This document shows positions 36,870 through 49,479 of a stretch of 64,000 nucleotides of DNA, in pieces; position 1 is the first letter of the stretch; each line of letters opens with the position of its first letter. Source of the DNA: Diogma glabrata (Eukaryota > Arthropoda > Insecta > Diptera > Cylindrotomidae); assembly GCA_963693315.1 (NCBI GenBank), contig OY856188.1, positions 251,201,905 to 251,265,904 on the forward strand, in the 5' to 3' direction. The translations under genes were made by a program, and so were the position numbers. The notes below the pieces were generated by a model that was not told the origin of the DNA, ran no database searches, and worked only from the letters and a program-made list of their open reading frames with translations.

Positions 36870-37630
36870 TGGTGAATGTCGTCTTATCAACACTTGTTAT
36901 AAGTGACAGTGTGAATTTTAAACTAAATTAATCTCTTAAATGATAAATATATAAGTATAACTAAATGTAGTGAAAACATTAATTGTAATAATCAGTTTTA
37001 TATCTAATATAATAGTTTTAAAGTGTTGGTTTTAATAATTAAACTCTAAGGTAAGATTGCTTTCAAAAATGGAAAGATGTGGGCGACCAAGATGTAATCT
37101 TCCCTAAATGTAAAATTTATTAACTCTGATTTTTACTAGAAAACTAAATAAAGGTGTTATTGTGCTATTCGATTTTGTGTAAAATTTAAACCTACTTAGA
37201 GCTTTAACTAGCGAAATTTAGTTATTATTTCAAATTCAGTTTAAAATTTCATTTGTTGACATAATTTTATGTGATAGATTTATCTCTTTCTATTTATCCA
37301 AACATTATCCATAAAATCAATAAGATTTTTGAACGATATCAACGAGCAGGGTTAATTGTTTTTGTTAAATTAATTCTTGTGTTTCAAGAAAAATTCAAAC
37401 ATTCTTGCGTTAATTATATTATATAAAAAAATGTTTTATAAAATTTAAATAAATACATTTCAAATAAAAACATCAAGTGAAAGATAATATTTTTATCCAA
37501 TTCAACCCCAATACTTTTTTATATGAAATTCACTCAATTTTCAAAGGGGTTTTTTGTTTTTTATATATATGTACATAATATAAATGTTTTTAACCATAAA
37601 TAACCATAAATAATTTAAACCATAAATATA
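36870..37630. other. AT-rich DNA, no recognised gene
   Basis: No supported feature seen. Confidence 0.4.
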
Positions 37631-37639
37631 ATAACATGA

Positions 37640-37974
37640 ATTCAGATTGGAGAGTGCAGAGGACTACAATTTAGTCATCATCCTATGATACTAATAAATT
37701 ACATGAATAACAGGTTTCCGACTGGAGATTGCAGGCGAGAAATTTTAGATACGGATTGCTGATTGGCGATTGCAGATTATATGTATAAGTGATTGTCCTT
37801 GTGATTGTCCCCTAACAGTAGTAGCTAGATACGATTTGCCAGGTGTCTGTAACCGGGTCGTTCACTCCTAACTTACAATTACCTACCTATCCTTACCTAT
37901 TGTTATATGTAAAACGACTGTAGGAAGTGGCCCGGCCGTAATCCGGGAGTCTCGCCTAGTGCTTGGTCCTACAG

Positions 37975-38006
<32 letters not shown>
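37640..38006 (+). repeat. LINE 3-prime end with (AATC)n tail
   Basis: A less AT-rich block (GTAGGAAGTGGCCCGGCCGT, then GTCTCGCCTAGTGC) runs into seven copies of CAAT/ATCA at 37977-38006. A short tandem tail after a moderately GC-rich block is the usual 3-prime end of CR1/RTE/I-type LINEs. No RT coding survives upstream. Family not identified. Confidence 0.55.
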
Positions 38007-38009
<3 letters not shown>

Positions 38010-38129
38010 AGTATAAGAACGTATAATCGTCGATTTTTCTTAGTTTTCTTAGTCAAAAAAATAAAAAAATAATATTCAAAAAAAAAAATATTATCCAAAA
38101 AGAAAAAAAAAGATTATTCAAAAAACTAA

Positions 38130-39660
38130 TAATTATTAATTACTAGAAGGTACCCGCACGACGATTCCGTGCTTCCCAGATAAAGTCGTTGAAAACTGTT
38201 TTTTTTGAGTAAATTCTCCTATAGTTTTTTTTAATGTCATTTAATTTAACTTATTTTATTAGTAATATGTATATAAAAAGTTTGAAAAAAAATGTAATAG
38301 TATCATTTTACAGTCAGCAAAAGCCATTAAGTAAATGTCTCTAAAGCTATAGATAAATTTACATATTAAATGTATGTTAAAATTAAAACACATTTGACAG
38401 ACAAATAATAATTAAATAATTTTTATAAATGTAGATGGCAAAAGATTAAGGTTAGAAAAAAGTTAAAATTTTATTCCAAAGATTTAATTCAAATAATTCA
38501 ATGTGTCACGAACAATTAGGTGAGCGTAAATATATATGTTTATTGGATGTCACAATTGTCAATTACTTACTCCGAAACCATTGTACTCGTCATACAAAAT
38601 AGGTACACTGGTTCATTGCTATTGGTTTAGCGTCCTATTTCATGTAGACTTATAATCATTTATCAATCCAGAAATTTTGCTGTTCTGAAGAGGGTCGTAT
38701 TGCAATTTGCAAATATATTTTATCGATTGTCTGCAATACTCTACTACATTGATGCATACGCCGGCCGGTTAAAGAATACCACCATTTTTAGTGAATATTT
38801 TCGTTTAATGGGTTTTATCGCTTTATAGTCATCGTCTTATTTCGACATTCCTTCCCACAACTTAAAACAAAAATTGGAAAAAATAATAATAAGACTAATT
38901 TCATTTGTAAATTCAGACTTATATATTATTATTAAAACAGTCAAATCACACCATTTGTTAACATATTTGCATATATTTTATAGATCCCTTGCAATAACAA
39001 TAATAGTTTTGAAAGTAATGGAGAAGCATATTTCACTCAATAAGTAAAACACTTTAAACCTGTAGCTTTGATATTGTTCATAATCTTTTTCTTCGGTACT
39101 AAGGTTCCAATGCAAATTCTTCGTTAATCAATGTTTCTAAGAAGAGGAAAAGAAACGTCAATTTCCAATTTTTGGAACATGTGAGGGCAGTTCTGCTAAT
39201 GCAAGCAGGTTTGTTTAATCATATATAAGCAATGCTTATATGTATCGTATTGGTGCTAATGCATAGAAATATGTACATATTTTATATAATTGCAAACCAT
39301 AAGAACATATTTGTTGTAAATGAGAAATATGTATTTGTTAAAAAATAATTTTACATAATTTTCATATAAATGTACATATTTGTTTGTCACATTATACATT
39401 AACTATTCATTTTAATTATAATTCCGAAAAGTGAAAAAAAATTGATCAAAGATAGCTAAGCGAATAATGTTTTATTATTATAAAATATGATTGATTTCTT
39501 AATTTCGTCTTTATTACCATACAGCATAAGGTTGATTTACTAATTTCGTCTTTATTACCATACATCATAAAGGTTAAAATATAACTTCAAACAGCGTGAC
39601 GCGGTTTCTCGATTAACACCCCATCAAAATATTTACAACGAGCGCAAAGAAGTATAACTT
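38130..39660. other. Intergenic AT-rich DNA
   Basis: No gene or structured repeat recognised. Confidence 0.4.
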
Positions 39661-40351
39661 CAAAAACAGAAAAGATGATACAATCAGCAAACTACTCAAA
39701 AATCTCTCCATTTAGCGTTTCGAGAAAATATTACAAAGTCACAAATTCATATTTCTTTCGAAATTCAAAAAACATTGTAAAAATTAAATAAAATCAAACT
39801 TTTTCCAAAATTCTAAAAATATTCCGAATTGACAAAACCAATGTACCACTACAAAACCAAAGATTAGATTAAACTTTTTTCAAAAATTCTGAAAATATTG
39901 CAAAAATTATAACAAAATCAAAAATTGAAACTTTTTTAAAATTCCAAAATTATTCCAAAAATTCGAATAAAATCAAATATTTAAACTTTTTCTAAATTCT
40001 AGTAATATTCCAAAAATTCTTAAAAATTCAAACTTTTCCAAAATTCTAAAAATATTCCAAAAATTCTTACAAAATCAAAGATTGAAACTTTTTTCAAAAT
40101 TCCAAAAATATTTCAAAAACTATAACAAATTCAAAAATTTCCATGTCACATTTACGTCATACAAAGTACAAACAGCTAAATTTTTTTTCCAAAAAATTGG
40201 CTAAAAGAGTAAATGAAAATCATTTTTTTGACATACTTGACAATATTTTGTTGACAAACTTACTTTTACAATTCTTTTTGACAAACTTACTTACAAACAA
40301 ACTTTTGACAAACGATAGAAAACGTTTAAAATAATACATTATTTAATTAGG

Positions 40352-40443
40352 AGCTAAAGTGATACTATTTGTGTTGAGTCGCTTCACAGCCGACCGCAGG
40401 GAGGCCGACAATTATAGACGAAACACAAAAAGTCACTTTAGCT
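40352..40443. mobile_element. Miniature hairpin element (92 bp)
   Basis: Inverted arms AGCTAAAGTGA...TTTGTGTT and AACACAAA...TCACTTTAGCT around a GC-richer centre (ACAGCCGACCGCAGGGAGGC). No coding. Confidence 0.55.
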
Positions 40444-40849
40444 TCGAATTAAATACACTATTTTTTCGGCAAACGTTTGAATTTTTTATAAATATGAAAT
40501 TAATACATCAAACTTTTTATAAAAATGAATTTTTATCGTCATAATTACTTCCAAAAAAGAGAAAAAAACATTTAAATTTGTATGAATAAAATTTTTTTGT
40601 CAAAGCAGCCTTTTCAAAATTTCATAATCAAATTGAAATAGTTGTTATTTTGTTGTCATGGTTATACAATAAGTATGAAAAAATAACAAACTAACAAATA
40701 GCAAATGCTACTTTACAACCTCCGTAAAATAAAATAAAAATGGCGTTACTTTTGCTGTCGCTCGACGTTACTTTTGCTGTCAGGCTAAAAAGTAAGACTT
40801 TAGCTAACTCCCTAGCGGCAGAAAAGTTAAACTTTACAGCCGTTTGCCG

Positions 40850-41660
40850 AAAAACTTGTTTAGTTTTACCAAAAAATTTCAATCAAAAACTTCAGATTCA
40901 GAACGATTCAAAAACTTCAGATTCAGAACGATTAACAACGACAGAAATTCTATCGTAAAAAACCCATTGAAACCAAATCTGAAATATCCCATAGGTGACG
41001 ATAGATTCCGATTGGTTTGTTTTTCATTAAAAAATTTCAATCGTAAATTTCAGATTCAAACTGATAGGAATCTGATGGCGGAAAAATACGATAGGTTACG
41101 ATTGTTGTTACATATGGAATGTATGATAGAAATCGTTTAAAAACTTGTTGAGTTTTACCAAAAAATTTCAATCAAAAACTTCAGATTCAGAACGATTAAC
41201 AACGATAGAAGTTCTATCGTAAAAAACCCATTGAAACCAAATCTGAAATATCCCATAGGTGACGATAGATGCCGATTGGTTTGTTTTTCTTGAAAAAATT
41301 TCAATCTTAAATTTCAGATTCAAACCGATAGGAATCTGAAGGCGGAAAAATACCATAGGTTACGATTGGTGCTACATATATGGAATGTACGATAAAAAAC
41401 TATTCAAAACTTGTTCAGTTTTACCAAAAATTTCAAGTCGTGATCTTCAAATTTAAAACGATTAACTACGATAGAAATTCCATCGTAAAAAAACCATTGA
41501 AACCGAAAAGTAAAAAATCCTATAGATAACGATAGATTACGATTGGTTGATTTCTCCTGAAAACATCTCAATCGTAAATTTCAGATTCAGCCCAATAGAA
41601 ATCTAATGACGGGAAAAACGATAAGTTACGATTGGTGCTATATATCCCAGTTGTACGATA
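40850..41660 (+). repeat. Three tandem units of the CGATAG subterminal repeat
   Basis: Units start near 40852, 41138 and 41406 with AACTTGTT.AGTTTTACC. They share TTCAGATTCA..ACGATTA, CGATAGAA.TTC.ATCGTA and TAGGT.ACGATAG. The third unit is closest to the right end of the large insertion (56500-56630) and in the same orientation. A GCGCTCA-rich stretch follows. Confidence 0.7.
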
Positions 41661-42740
41661 CAGCGCTCACACTGCGCTCAATTTGAGCGCTCAATTCTGC
41701 CTTCAAACTGATGCACCTAATTCCACTAGTTTCGTTTTTATTACAATCGAATTACGAGTAGAAAATATAATGCGCATGCGCCGCTATTAATTTGTTTGTG
41801 CTATACGCTACTAGTGGCGCTATTGTTATTAAAGATATTTTTGACAGATTTGTGTTTGTTTAATAAAAGACGTTTGTTTTGTATTTGAATTCAATATATA
41901 TTTTTTATTAATATAAAATTTATAAGTTTTTTTTGTGAAACATAAAGTATATACATATTCTATAATCTTAATTTAAGATTTGGCAAATTTCAATACATAA
42001 TTTTATTTAATTTAAGTAAAATTAAGCTAACGTTAAAAAAAACAAATTTTTTTTCGATTTCATAAATAAAAATTTGCATTATTGCGTAAATTATTATGAA
42101 GTCAACAAAGAAAATTTAAAAAATAAACGGTTTGTTAACGACAATTTTTGTATACGTATGACTATGAATTGTTTAATTTTAAAGAAGTAATTGTTGGGTT
42201 TTATGCTATAATTTTGGGTTTTATGCTTTTATGTTATATGTATATTATGTATGCATACAATAGTATAACTATTAAATTTAATAAAAATAAATTCTAATAA
42301 ATAAAAAAAATCTAAAATGGATTTTACTTCGGTCGGGAAGACATAAGTATTACATTAATGAGCCAAAAGTGAAATTCTTAACCCCACTTTGGCATTTCTC
42401 GACGTTTTAGGACCTACTGATTCTAAAAAAGCAAAAAAATTGTATGTCTGTATGCCGGCCGGCCGTCATTACCTACGAAATCTAGAAAACCGCTGAAGGG
42501 ATTTCAAAAATCTTTTTTCTAAAAATAGATATACTCAAAGGACAGGTCCTAAAGGACGCTGTGTTCGATAACTGTACCGGAAGTGTGTCAAAAAATCATA
42601 AGTGTGTCAATAATAGCAAATTTTCATATTTTTGGCTTAACGTTCATTTTAAGTGATTACGAGTAGGAACATTGAATTTGGAGAAATATTGATGGTACAG
42701 ATTGGTATGTGAGATCAAAAACTAGATTATTGGATTATAA
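41661..42740. other. AT-rich interior of long-inverted-repeat element
   Basis: No coding recognised. A TGTATGCCGGCCGGCCGTCA motif near 42450 sits in a moderately conserved-looking non-coding stretch (TTTTAGGACCTACTGA, AAAACCGCTGAAGGGATTTC) typical of dispersed arthropod repeats. Confidence 0.35.
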
Positions 42741-44225
42741 GTTTGTCAAAAAAATAATGTTTGTCAAGTGTGTCAAAAAATGGCTTCATTATTTTTTAGC
42801 CAATTTTTTTGAAAAAAAAAAATTTGCTGTGTTTATGACGTAAATGTAATTGAAAATGAAATTGGACATAGAAAGTTTTGAATTTGTTATAGTTTTTGAA
42901 ATATTTTTGGAATTTTGAAAATAATTTGTATTTTTGATTTAGTAATAATTTTTGCAATATTTTTAGAATTTTGGAAAAAGTTTTAATTTTTGTATTTGTT
43001 ATATATTTTAGAATTTTGAAAAAAAAAGAATTCTTTTATATATAATTTTAGAATTTTGAAAAAAATTTTAATTTTCGATTTTGTAAGTATTTTAGGAATA
43101 TTTTTAGAATTTTGAAAAATTTAAAATTTTTGATTTTATTATAATTTATAATTTTTGAAATTTTGAAAAAAGTTTCAATTTTTGCAATATTTTTTGGAAT
43201 ATTTTTAGAATTTCGGAAAAAGTTTTAATTTTTGATTTTGTTATAATTTTTGGAATATTTTTAAAACTATGAAAAGAAAATAGAATTTATATATATTTTT
43301 AGAATTTTGAAAAAAGTTTCAATTTTTGATTTTGTAAGAATTTTCGGAATATTTTTAGAATTTAGAAAAATTTTAAATTTTTGATTTTATTATAATTTTG
43401 GAAAAAGTTTCAATTTTTGATACTGTTATAATTTTTGCAATATTTTTAGAATTTTGGAAAAAGTTTGAATGTTTAAGAATTTTTAAATATTTGATTTTAT
43501 TCTAATTTTTGGAATATTTTTAGAATTTTGAAAAGAAAATTGAATTTTATACATATTTTTAGAATTTTGAAAAAAGTTTCAATTTTTGATTTTGTAAGAA
43601 TTTTTGGAATATTTTTTTAATTTTGAAAAATTTTTAATGTTTGATTTTATTATAATTTTATAATTTTGGAAAAAGTTACAATTTTTGATACTGTTGTAAT
43701 TTATGCAATATTTTTAGTTTTTGAAAAAAGTTTTAATTTTTGATTTTGTAATAATTTTTGAAATATTTTCAGAATTTTGTTTGAAAAAAGTTTGAATTTT
43801 TGATTTTATTTAATTTTTACAATATTTTTGGAATTTTGAAAGAAATATGAATTTGTGATTTTGAAATATTTTTGCGAAACGCTAAATGGAGAGGTTTTTG
43901 AGTAGTTTGCTGAGTGTATCATCTTTTCACTAAATTATGTTAATTTATGATCTGTTATAATTTTCCGGCAACGTATTGATGTTTCAGGTTAGTTTTGTAA
44001 TAAATTTCTAAACAGAGATAAAATATACTTGTACTTTAACAAAGAATTATGTTTGATATACATCGCTGCCCAAAACTAAAAACCATGTCCTCATAAAAGT
44101 TTTTTGCTGAAAACTATATCAAAATCCTTAACCCAGACCGAAGTCTTGATATCTCAGAGCTGTGAGATTTCAGCCCCTCCATATTTTTAGAATTAAAATA
44201 TTATTGTTCATTGGTGGATGTCCAA

Positions 44226-45109
44226 TCACTTTTTTCTGTTGTGGTGCCTGTTGTGCGCTTTCCGTATTTCCAACTTAAACTTTTGTTGGAAATTTTCCAA
44301 AGAGTCCAAAGGTGTTTTCCAGGCATCTGTTAGGATATTGAAAAAAACAATACTTGAGCTTACAATATAATAATATATTTTTTAATTAAAAATTTACCGA
44401 AAATAATTTTCATGGTTAGATCAAATGTTTTGACAGGAAGCTTTCCTTGTGTACCACCCCAGTTATACAAAAAAATTAGTTCATCTTCGAACACGCTTTT
44501 AAACGCCACTGATAATCCTTTTCCCAAATTGACCCGCTGAATTAAAAATGCTTTCTGGAAAAAAAGAATTAATAACATGCATTAAAATTTATTAATTTGA
44601 AAAAAACTAATTGATTTAACCATTTGTTCTCTGAATTGAGGATTTTGCAGTCTCTGTTCCACTTCCTGAAGATTTGATTCAGTGGTAAGTGGGAACAGTT
44701 TTTCAATTTCGTCTGAAATTGTATATGATATATTTGACTGCACATTAAGCACCTTTGGCAATTCTTTCATTAAGTAGAGCATCTGATCCATTTTTTTTTT
44801 CAATACTCTTTTGGCTGGCTTCTAAACTATCTTGGCGTTTAACTAGCTCGTCCAACTTACATTCACAGTTGCAGCATATTGTCTCTTTTTTTCTTGAATC
44901 GGTTGGTTTGTCGTTTTGTGCAGTGCTAAATTCAATCTTTTTCAAGGATGTTTCATAAACCTTTGTTGTAGAATTTAATAACGTTAACGGTGGTAAAACT
45001 CTAGCTTTTTTTGCTGCCGATTGTGTTTGTAAAAATGTCGATGAAGTTGATGGTTTGTTCGCTGATGATGGTGTTGTTGGATGATGACACTGTCTTGAGG
45101 AAGATGCTC
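44226..45109 (-). CDS. DUF4806-domain gene, three 3-prime exons
   Basis: Minus strand. Exon 45109-44621: Ser/Thr/Pro-rich start (TPSSANKPSTSSTFL...), a CCNCECKLDELVKRQ segment, a likely coiled coil, then FPLTTESNLQEVEQRLQNPQ and FREQMV. Intron of 66 bp. Exon 44554-44398: KAFLIQRVNLGKGLSVAFKS then DELIFLYNWGG and LTMKIIF. Intron of 71 bp. Exon 44326-44226 ends FKLEIRKAHNR...RKK stop. The FPxxTExxLxxxExxLxxPxF...L...YxWxG pattern is the DUF4806 domain (function unknown). Within the first exon the frame shifts at a ten-base A-run (44791-44800), so this copy is broken or mis-sequenced. Upstream exons are not found; an acceptor precedes 45109. It lies on the same strand as, and downstream of, the TNP2-like transposase. 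Confidence 0.7.
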
Positions 45110-46215
45110 CTTAAATTAAATTCAAATGTTAAAAATTAATCTGAATGCAGCTGTGAGTGAAAAGATTTTTGTTGTTTCCACGCAAAATACGATTTCTCGA
45201 AGTGAATTAACTGAAAAAATAACTCCGACCATTTAGTGATGCCTTAATGAAAAAAAATTATTAAAAATGTTTGTGTTGTTGTTAACGTCATTATGTAAAA
45301 CACCACCAGTATACGTTAAAGTGATTTGATTTGTTTATATTGTTTAAACAAACCCAATTTTTTTTAATTTCACTTCTAAAATATTTATAGCCCAGTAACT
45401 TTGTCGCCTGAGAGTATGGGGTAGTATGCGTCAAATTCGGTAGTTCTGATTTTTTGCAGACTTGTTTATAATGTTGGCCTAATGAATAATCCAAGTTTGT
45501 GACCTCGAGCGCTGAACGAAACTTTGTCAAAAATCGAAAAAACTGCGAAAAAATCGTTATTTTTTCAAATTTTGGCGATTACAACCCTAAAGGACTAGTT
45601 TTTTCTTTATACTTTCTTAGGACGGTTTTAAAGTAGATTTGCTACAATATGTTACTAGAACTGTCTCTGTAGACCCAATAGTTTCCGATATTAAGCATCA
45701 AAAATCCCAAAAAAATCGTTATTTTTTCAAATTTTGGCGATTATGGCCCTAAGGGACTAGTTTTTAAAAAAAAGTAAACTAAATTTGCAACAATATGATA
45801 CTAGAATTGTCTCTGTAGAACCAATAGTTTCCGAGATTGAGCCTTTCAAAGTTTATCATTTTTAGGGTTCCGTACTTTAAAAAAGTAAAAACGGTACCCT
45901 ATTGGTGAGACTTCGGTGTCCGTCCGAATTTCTACATAATCAATTTACTCACAAACTATAAGTGCTATCAACTTGAAATTTTCTACAGTTTTTAAACGTG
46001 TTTTTCCACGCCTACTGATAACAAAAAAATTCAAATATTTGTTTTAATCTATATTTTATGAACATAGATAAGGAGATAGTAAAACAAAAGTTTTTTGTAA
46101 GGAATCGAGTTTGGTCTAGAAAAATCGAGAAAGTTCAAAATATTTCAAAAAAAAATTTCAATGATTTTTCGACTGCTTAGTTTTTTTGATATTGCCATAA
46201 ACGGGTATTGTCTTT

Positions 46216-47600
46216 CCTGTCCCCCCCCTTTAACTTCGAACATTAGAAAAGAAAAAATTTGAAAAAATTCATGGTTATGGTCAATGTTGTAAAGATTGAA
46301 TCAAAACTATAGCGGTCGGGTCATCATTTCAAATGTGATTCTGAGGGGGTTGAGAGTGGAAATTTTGAAAAAAAATTATTTTTGACCTCAGTGAGTGGGG
46401 TGTCATATGAAAGGTAATTTTTTTTCTAGTCCAAGCCAATTTTTTTTGCAATTTTTAAAAGCGCAGTTTTTGAGTTATGTTAAAAAATGTGACAAAAATT
46501 TCCTGTCCCCCCCTCTTAACTTCGAACATTACAAAAGAAAAAATTTGAAAAAATTCATAATTATGGTCAATGTTGTAAAGATTGAATCAAAACTATAGCA
46601 GTCGGCTCATCATTTCAAATGTGATTCTGAGGGGGTTGAGAGTGGAAATATTGAAGAAAAATTATTTATGACCTTGTTGAGTGGGGTGTCATATGAAAGG
46701 TGATTTTTTTTCAAGTATAAATCAATTTTTTTTGCAATTTTCAAAAGCGAAGTTTTTGAGTTATGTTAAAAAATGTGACAAAAATTTCCTGTCCCCCCCT
46801 CTTAACTTCGAGCTTTACAAAAGAAAAAATTTGAAAAAATTCATGGTTATGGAAAATGTTGTAAAGATTGAATGAAAACTATAGCGGTCAGCTCATCATT
46901 TCAAATGTTATCTTGAGGGGGTTGAGGGTGGAAATTTTGAAAAAAAAATATTTTTGACCAAGTCGATTGGGGTGTCATATGAAAGATTGATTATTTTCTA
47001 GTCCAAAACAATTTTTTATGTAATTTTAAAAAGCGCAGCTTTTGAGTTATGTAAAAAAATGTGACAAAAATTTCCTGTCCCCCCCCCTTAACTTCGAACA
47101 TTACAAAAGAAAAAATTTGGAAAAATTCATGGTTATGGGAAATGTTGTAAAGATTGAATGAAAACTATAGCGGTTGGCTCATCATTTCTAATGTTATTTT
47201 GATGGGGTTGAGGGTGGAAATTTTGAAAAAAAATTATTTTTGACCTTGTTGAGTGGGGTATCATATGAAAGGTTGATTTTGTTCTACTCCAAAACAATTT
47301 TTTATGTAATTTTCAAAAGCGCAGTTTTTGAGTTATATTAAAAAATGTGAAAAAAAATTCCTGTCCTCCCCCTTAACTTCGAACATTACAAAAGAAAAAT
47401 ATTTGAAAATATTCATGGTTATGGGCAATGTTGTAAAGATTGAATGAAAACTATAGCGGTCGGATCATCATTTCAAATGTTATTTTGAGGGGGTTGAGAG
47501 TGGAAATTTTGACAAAAAATAATTTTTGACCCCCACTCGGCATATGAAAGGTGAATTTTTTTCTAGTCCAAAGCAATTTTTTTGTAGTTTTCGTTTTTTT
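46216..47600 (+). repeat. Tandem array, five units of 286 bp
   Basis: The landmark CCTGTCCCCCC recurs at 46216, 46502, 46788, 47074 and 47360, a spacing of exactly 286 bp each time. Every unit also has AACTTCGA, ATGGTTATGG, GGGGGTTGAG, TGTCATATGAAAGG and GCGCAGTTTTTGAGTTAT with minor changes. The two similar plus frames (46395-46598, 46681-46875) are the unit translated, not genes. Confidence 0.92.
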
Positions 47601-48244
47601 CGGTTTTGATTCATTTGATTAAAATTCTAAAATTGTGTTTTGTGAAGGACTATTCACGTAAAATAATCGTAGAAGAGGATAAATTTTACTACGTTGTAGG
47701 AAATGTATATTATAGTAAATATTGAGTGAAACGAAGTAAAGAAATGAACAAACAAGATCAGATTAGATCAACACAGTTTAACAAGTCAGATGAACTAAAC
47801 TTCAGGCGAAAGGCGTTAGGTTGAAAAATTATGCAATAACATACCAGATACCTGTTTGCTATTCGATAGATTATCATTTAATATGGTTGCATTGCAAATG
47901 TTCTCTGTGAAGTTGATCACTAATTACAAACATTTTTGAAATTTTTGAACTATTGAACTACTGTTGAACTAGAAAATTGTTACAGTCAAGTTAATCGAGG
48001 TTGGGGATCTGTTCTTTTCGTTAAGTCTGATACAGTACCACCAGTGCAGAAAAATAGTAGCCACCATCACTTTGAGTTTAGCTCTGCTGGCAGTCATTGT
48101 GAATGTTCAACTAGCTGAAGTACAAATCCTGTTGGTATACTATACCGATCTCACCAATGTTCAGTAGACAAATCACTCGACTGTGTTAACAATGCACTCG
48201 TTGGAAATAATTTGACGACACTTTTTCTCCGTTTTTTCCGTTGG

Positions 48245-48440
48245 TTTCAATAAAAATCCTCAAAACTGGCTCTCAAACTATTTTCTACAAAACAATTTAC
48301 AAAGAAAAATTCATGAACCAACAACAGTTGAGGCTACCACAATTGATAATGTATTTTCCAATATAAATAATTTAGAAGCTGGCGTTATTGAAGCTTTCTT
48401 TAGCCACCATAAACAGTTTTGGGTAAGATTCAACCCAACT
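48245..48440 (+). pseudogene. LINE endonuclease fragment
   Basis: Reads NWLSNYFLQNN then VEATTIDNVFSNINNLEAGV and IEAFFSHHKQFWV. The TxIDNVFSNI...VIEAxFSDHK pattern is the C-terminal part of an APE-type LINE endonuclease. Isolated scrap. Confidence 0.55.
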
Positions 48441-48963
48441 TGAAACTATACTTACAAAAACTGTTTTTTTCTCATATTATATACACGGAACCCTCAGCGA
48501 GCGAATTATATTCGCACTTGCCTGACTTTTTTTAACTTCGCAATATTTCGCAATATTTTGCAATATTTTAGACAATATTTTAGTCACTCGAAAATTCATT
48601 CAGAACGACAGAATTGCAAAAAATTGCGCATTTCGAAAAAAATGATAAACTTTGAACTGCTTAATCTCGGAAACTATTGGGTCTACAGAGACAGTTCTAG
48701 TATCATATTGTAGCAAATTTATTCTACTTGTCCTAAGAAAGTATAAAGAAAAAACTAGTCCTTTAGGGTTATAATCGCCAAAATTTGAAAAAATAACGAT
48801 TTTTTCGCGGTTTTTTCGATTTTTGACAAAGTTGCGTTCGGCGCTCGAGGTCACAAACTTGGATTATTCATTAGGCCAACATCATAAACAAGTCTGCAAA
48901 AAATCAGAACTACCAGATTTGACGCATACTGTGATGTATAAAGTTACTGGACTATTTAAATAT

Positions 48964-49462
48964 ATGTTGTTGAATTTGCGATAAAATCTATATGAAGAAA
49001 TTTTTATCATTTCTTCACAGTTACGGAATTCAGCAACTTCATTCTGTAACTGTGAAGCGGTGTAGAGATAAGTTTTTGAAATGAAGATTTTTTTAACACT
49101 TAACCGCTTCATAGTTACGGAATTAAGCTGCAGCTGCTAGTTAAGGTTCAAAGTGCCAGTACCTCCTCACAGAAGTGTTGCCATTTTCGGCCATTACTCA
49201 CCATGTCGAAAATTACGACAAAGGATAATTTTGTTTAAAACAATTTAAATTTTTAATGGCAAGGGATGAAATGTAACATTTTTGATTTTGACTATGATTT
49301 ATTTTATTGAGGCTTAGAATGTAGAAATTATTTTAATTTTTAAATGGATTTTAGAAAAAAATTTTGAATTTATTGTTTTGTTTTTATGGTTTTATTGTAA
49401 TTATTATTCGATTATATTCGATTTATATTATTTTTTAGTTGTTAATCGATATCTGCATAAAA
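48964..49462. other. Non-coding DNA downstream of transposase
   Basis: Contains two related dyads built on CACAGTTACGGAATT...(near 49017 and 49112), otherwise nothing recognised. It may hold 3-prime transposase UTR and DUF4806 5-prime exons, but I cannot see them. Confidence 0.35.
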
Positions 49463-49479
49463 TTAAATTTGTTCTATAA

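Larger units (their letters stand above)
39665..43937. mobile_element. 4.3-kb long-inverted-repeat element
   Basis: Left arm (about 39665-40320) matches the complement of the right arm (about 42740-43937). Landmarks from outside in: AAAAGATGATACA, CAGCAAACTACTCAAAAA, CTCCATTTAGCGTTTCG, many copies of AAATTCTAAAAATATTCC, then ACATTTACGTCATA, AAAAATTGGCTAAAA and TTGACAAAC. The right arm holds more copies of the internal unit. The interior carries a hairpin (40352-40443), a CGATAG repeat block (40850-41660) and a moderately GC-rich piece near 42330-42600. No transposase recognised. Confidence 0.65.
45868..48540 (+). repeat. Repeat bounded by AGGGTTCCGTAC ... CGGAACCCTC
   Basis: Begins AGGGTTCCGTACTTTAAAA followed by an inverted ACGGTACCCTATTGG and GTCCGTCCG. 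Ends CACGGAACCCTCAGCGAGCG, then ATTCGCACTTGCCTG. This beginning and end match, from memory, a repeat very common in lepidopteran and other arthropod genomes. Its interior here is expanded by the 286-bp array. Mobilisation class unknown to me. Confidence 0.5.
45381..48963. mobile_element. 3.6-kb long-inverted-repeat element, nested between DUF4806 gene and transposase
   Basis: Left arm 45381-45867 and right arm 48638-48963 are inverted copies with long identical stretches (for example TAATGAATAATCCAAGTTTG, TTTTGGCGATTA, GACCCAATAGTTTCCGA). The left arm contains a tandem duplication of about 150 bp. Inside are a GGTTCCGTAC-bounded repeat, a 286-bp tandem array and a LINE endonuclease scrap. The minus frames at 45291-45530 and 48600-49112 are arm sequence, not genes. 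Confidence 0.75.

Noticed and set aside
37977..38006. Short direct repeats (ATCA) as a CRISPR-like array
   Set aside because: A simple tetranucleotide run with no spacers, placed as a LINE tail.
46395..46875. Two similar plus-strand proteins MGCHMKG...
   Set aside because: They are the same frame through successive units of the 286-bp tandem repeat.
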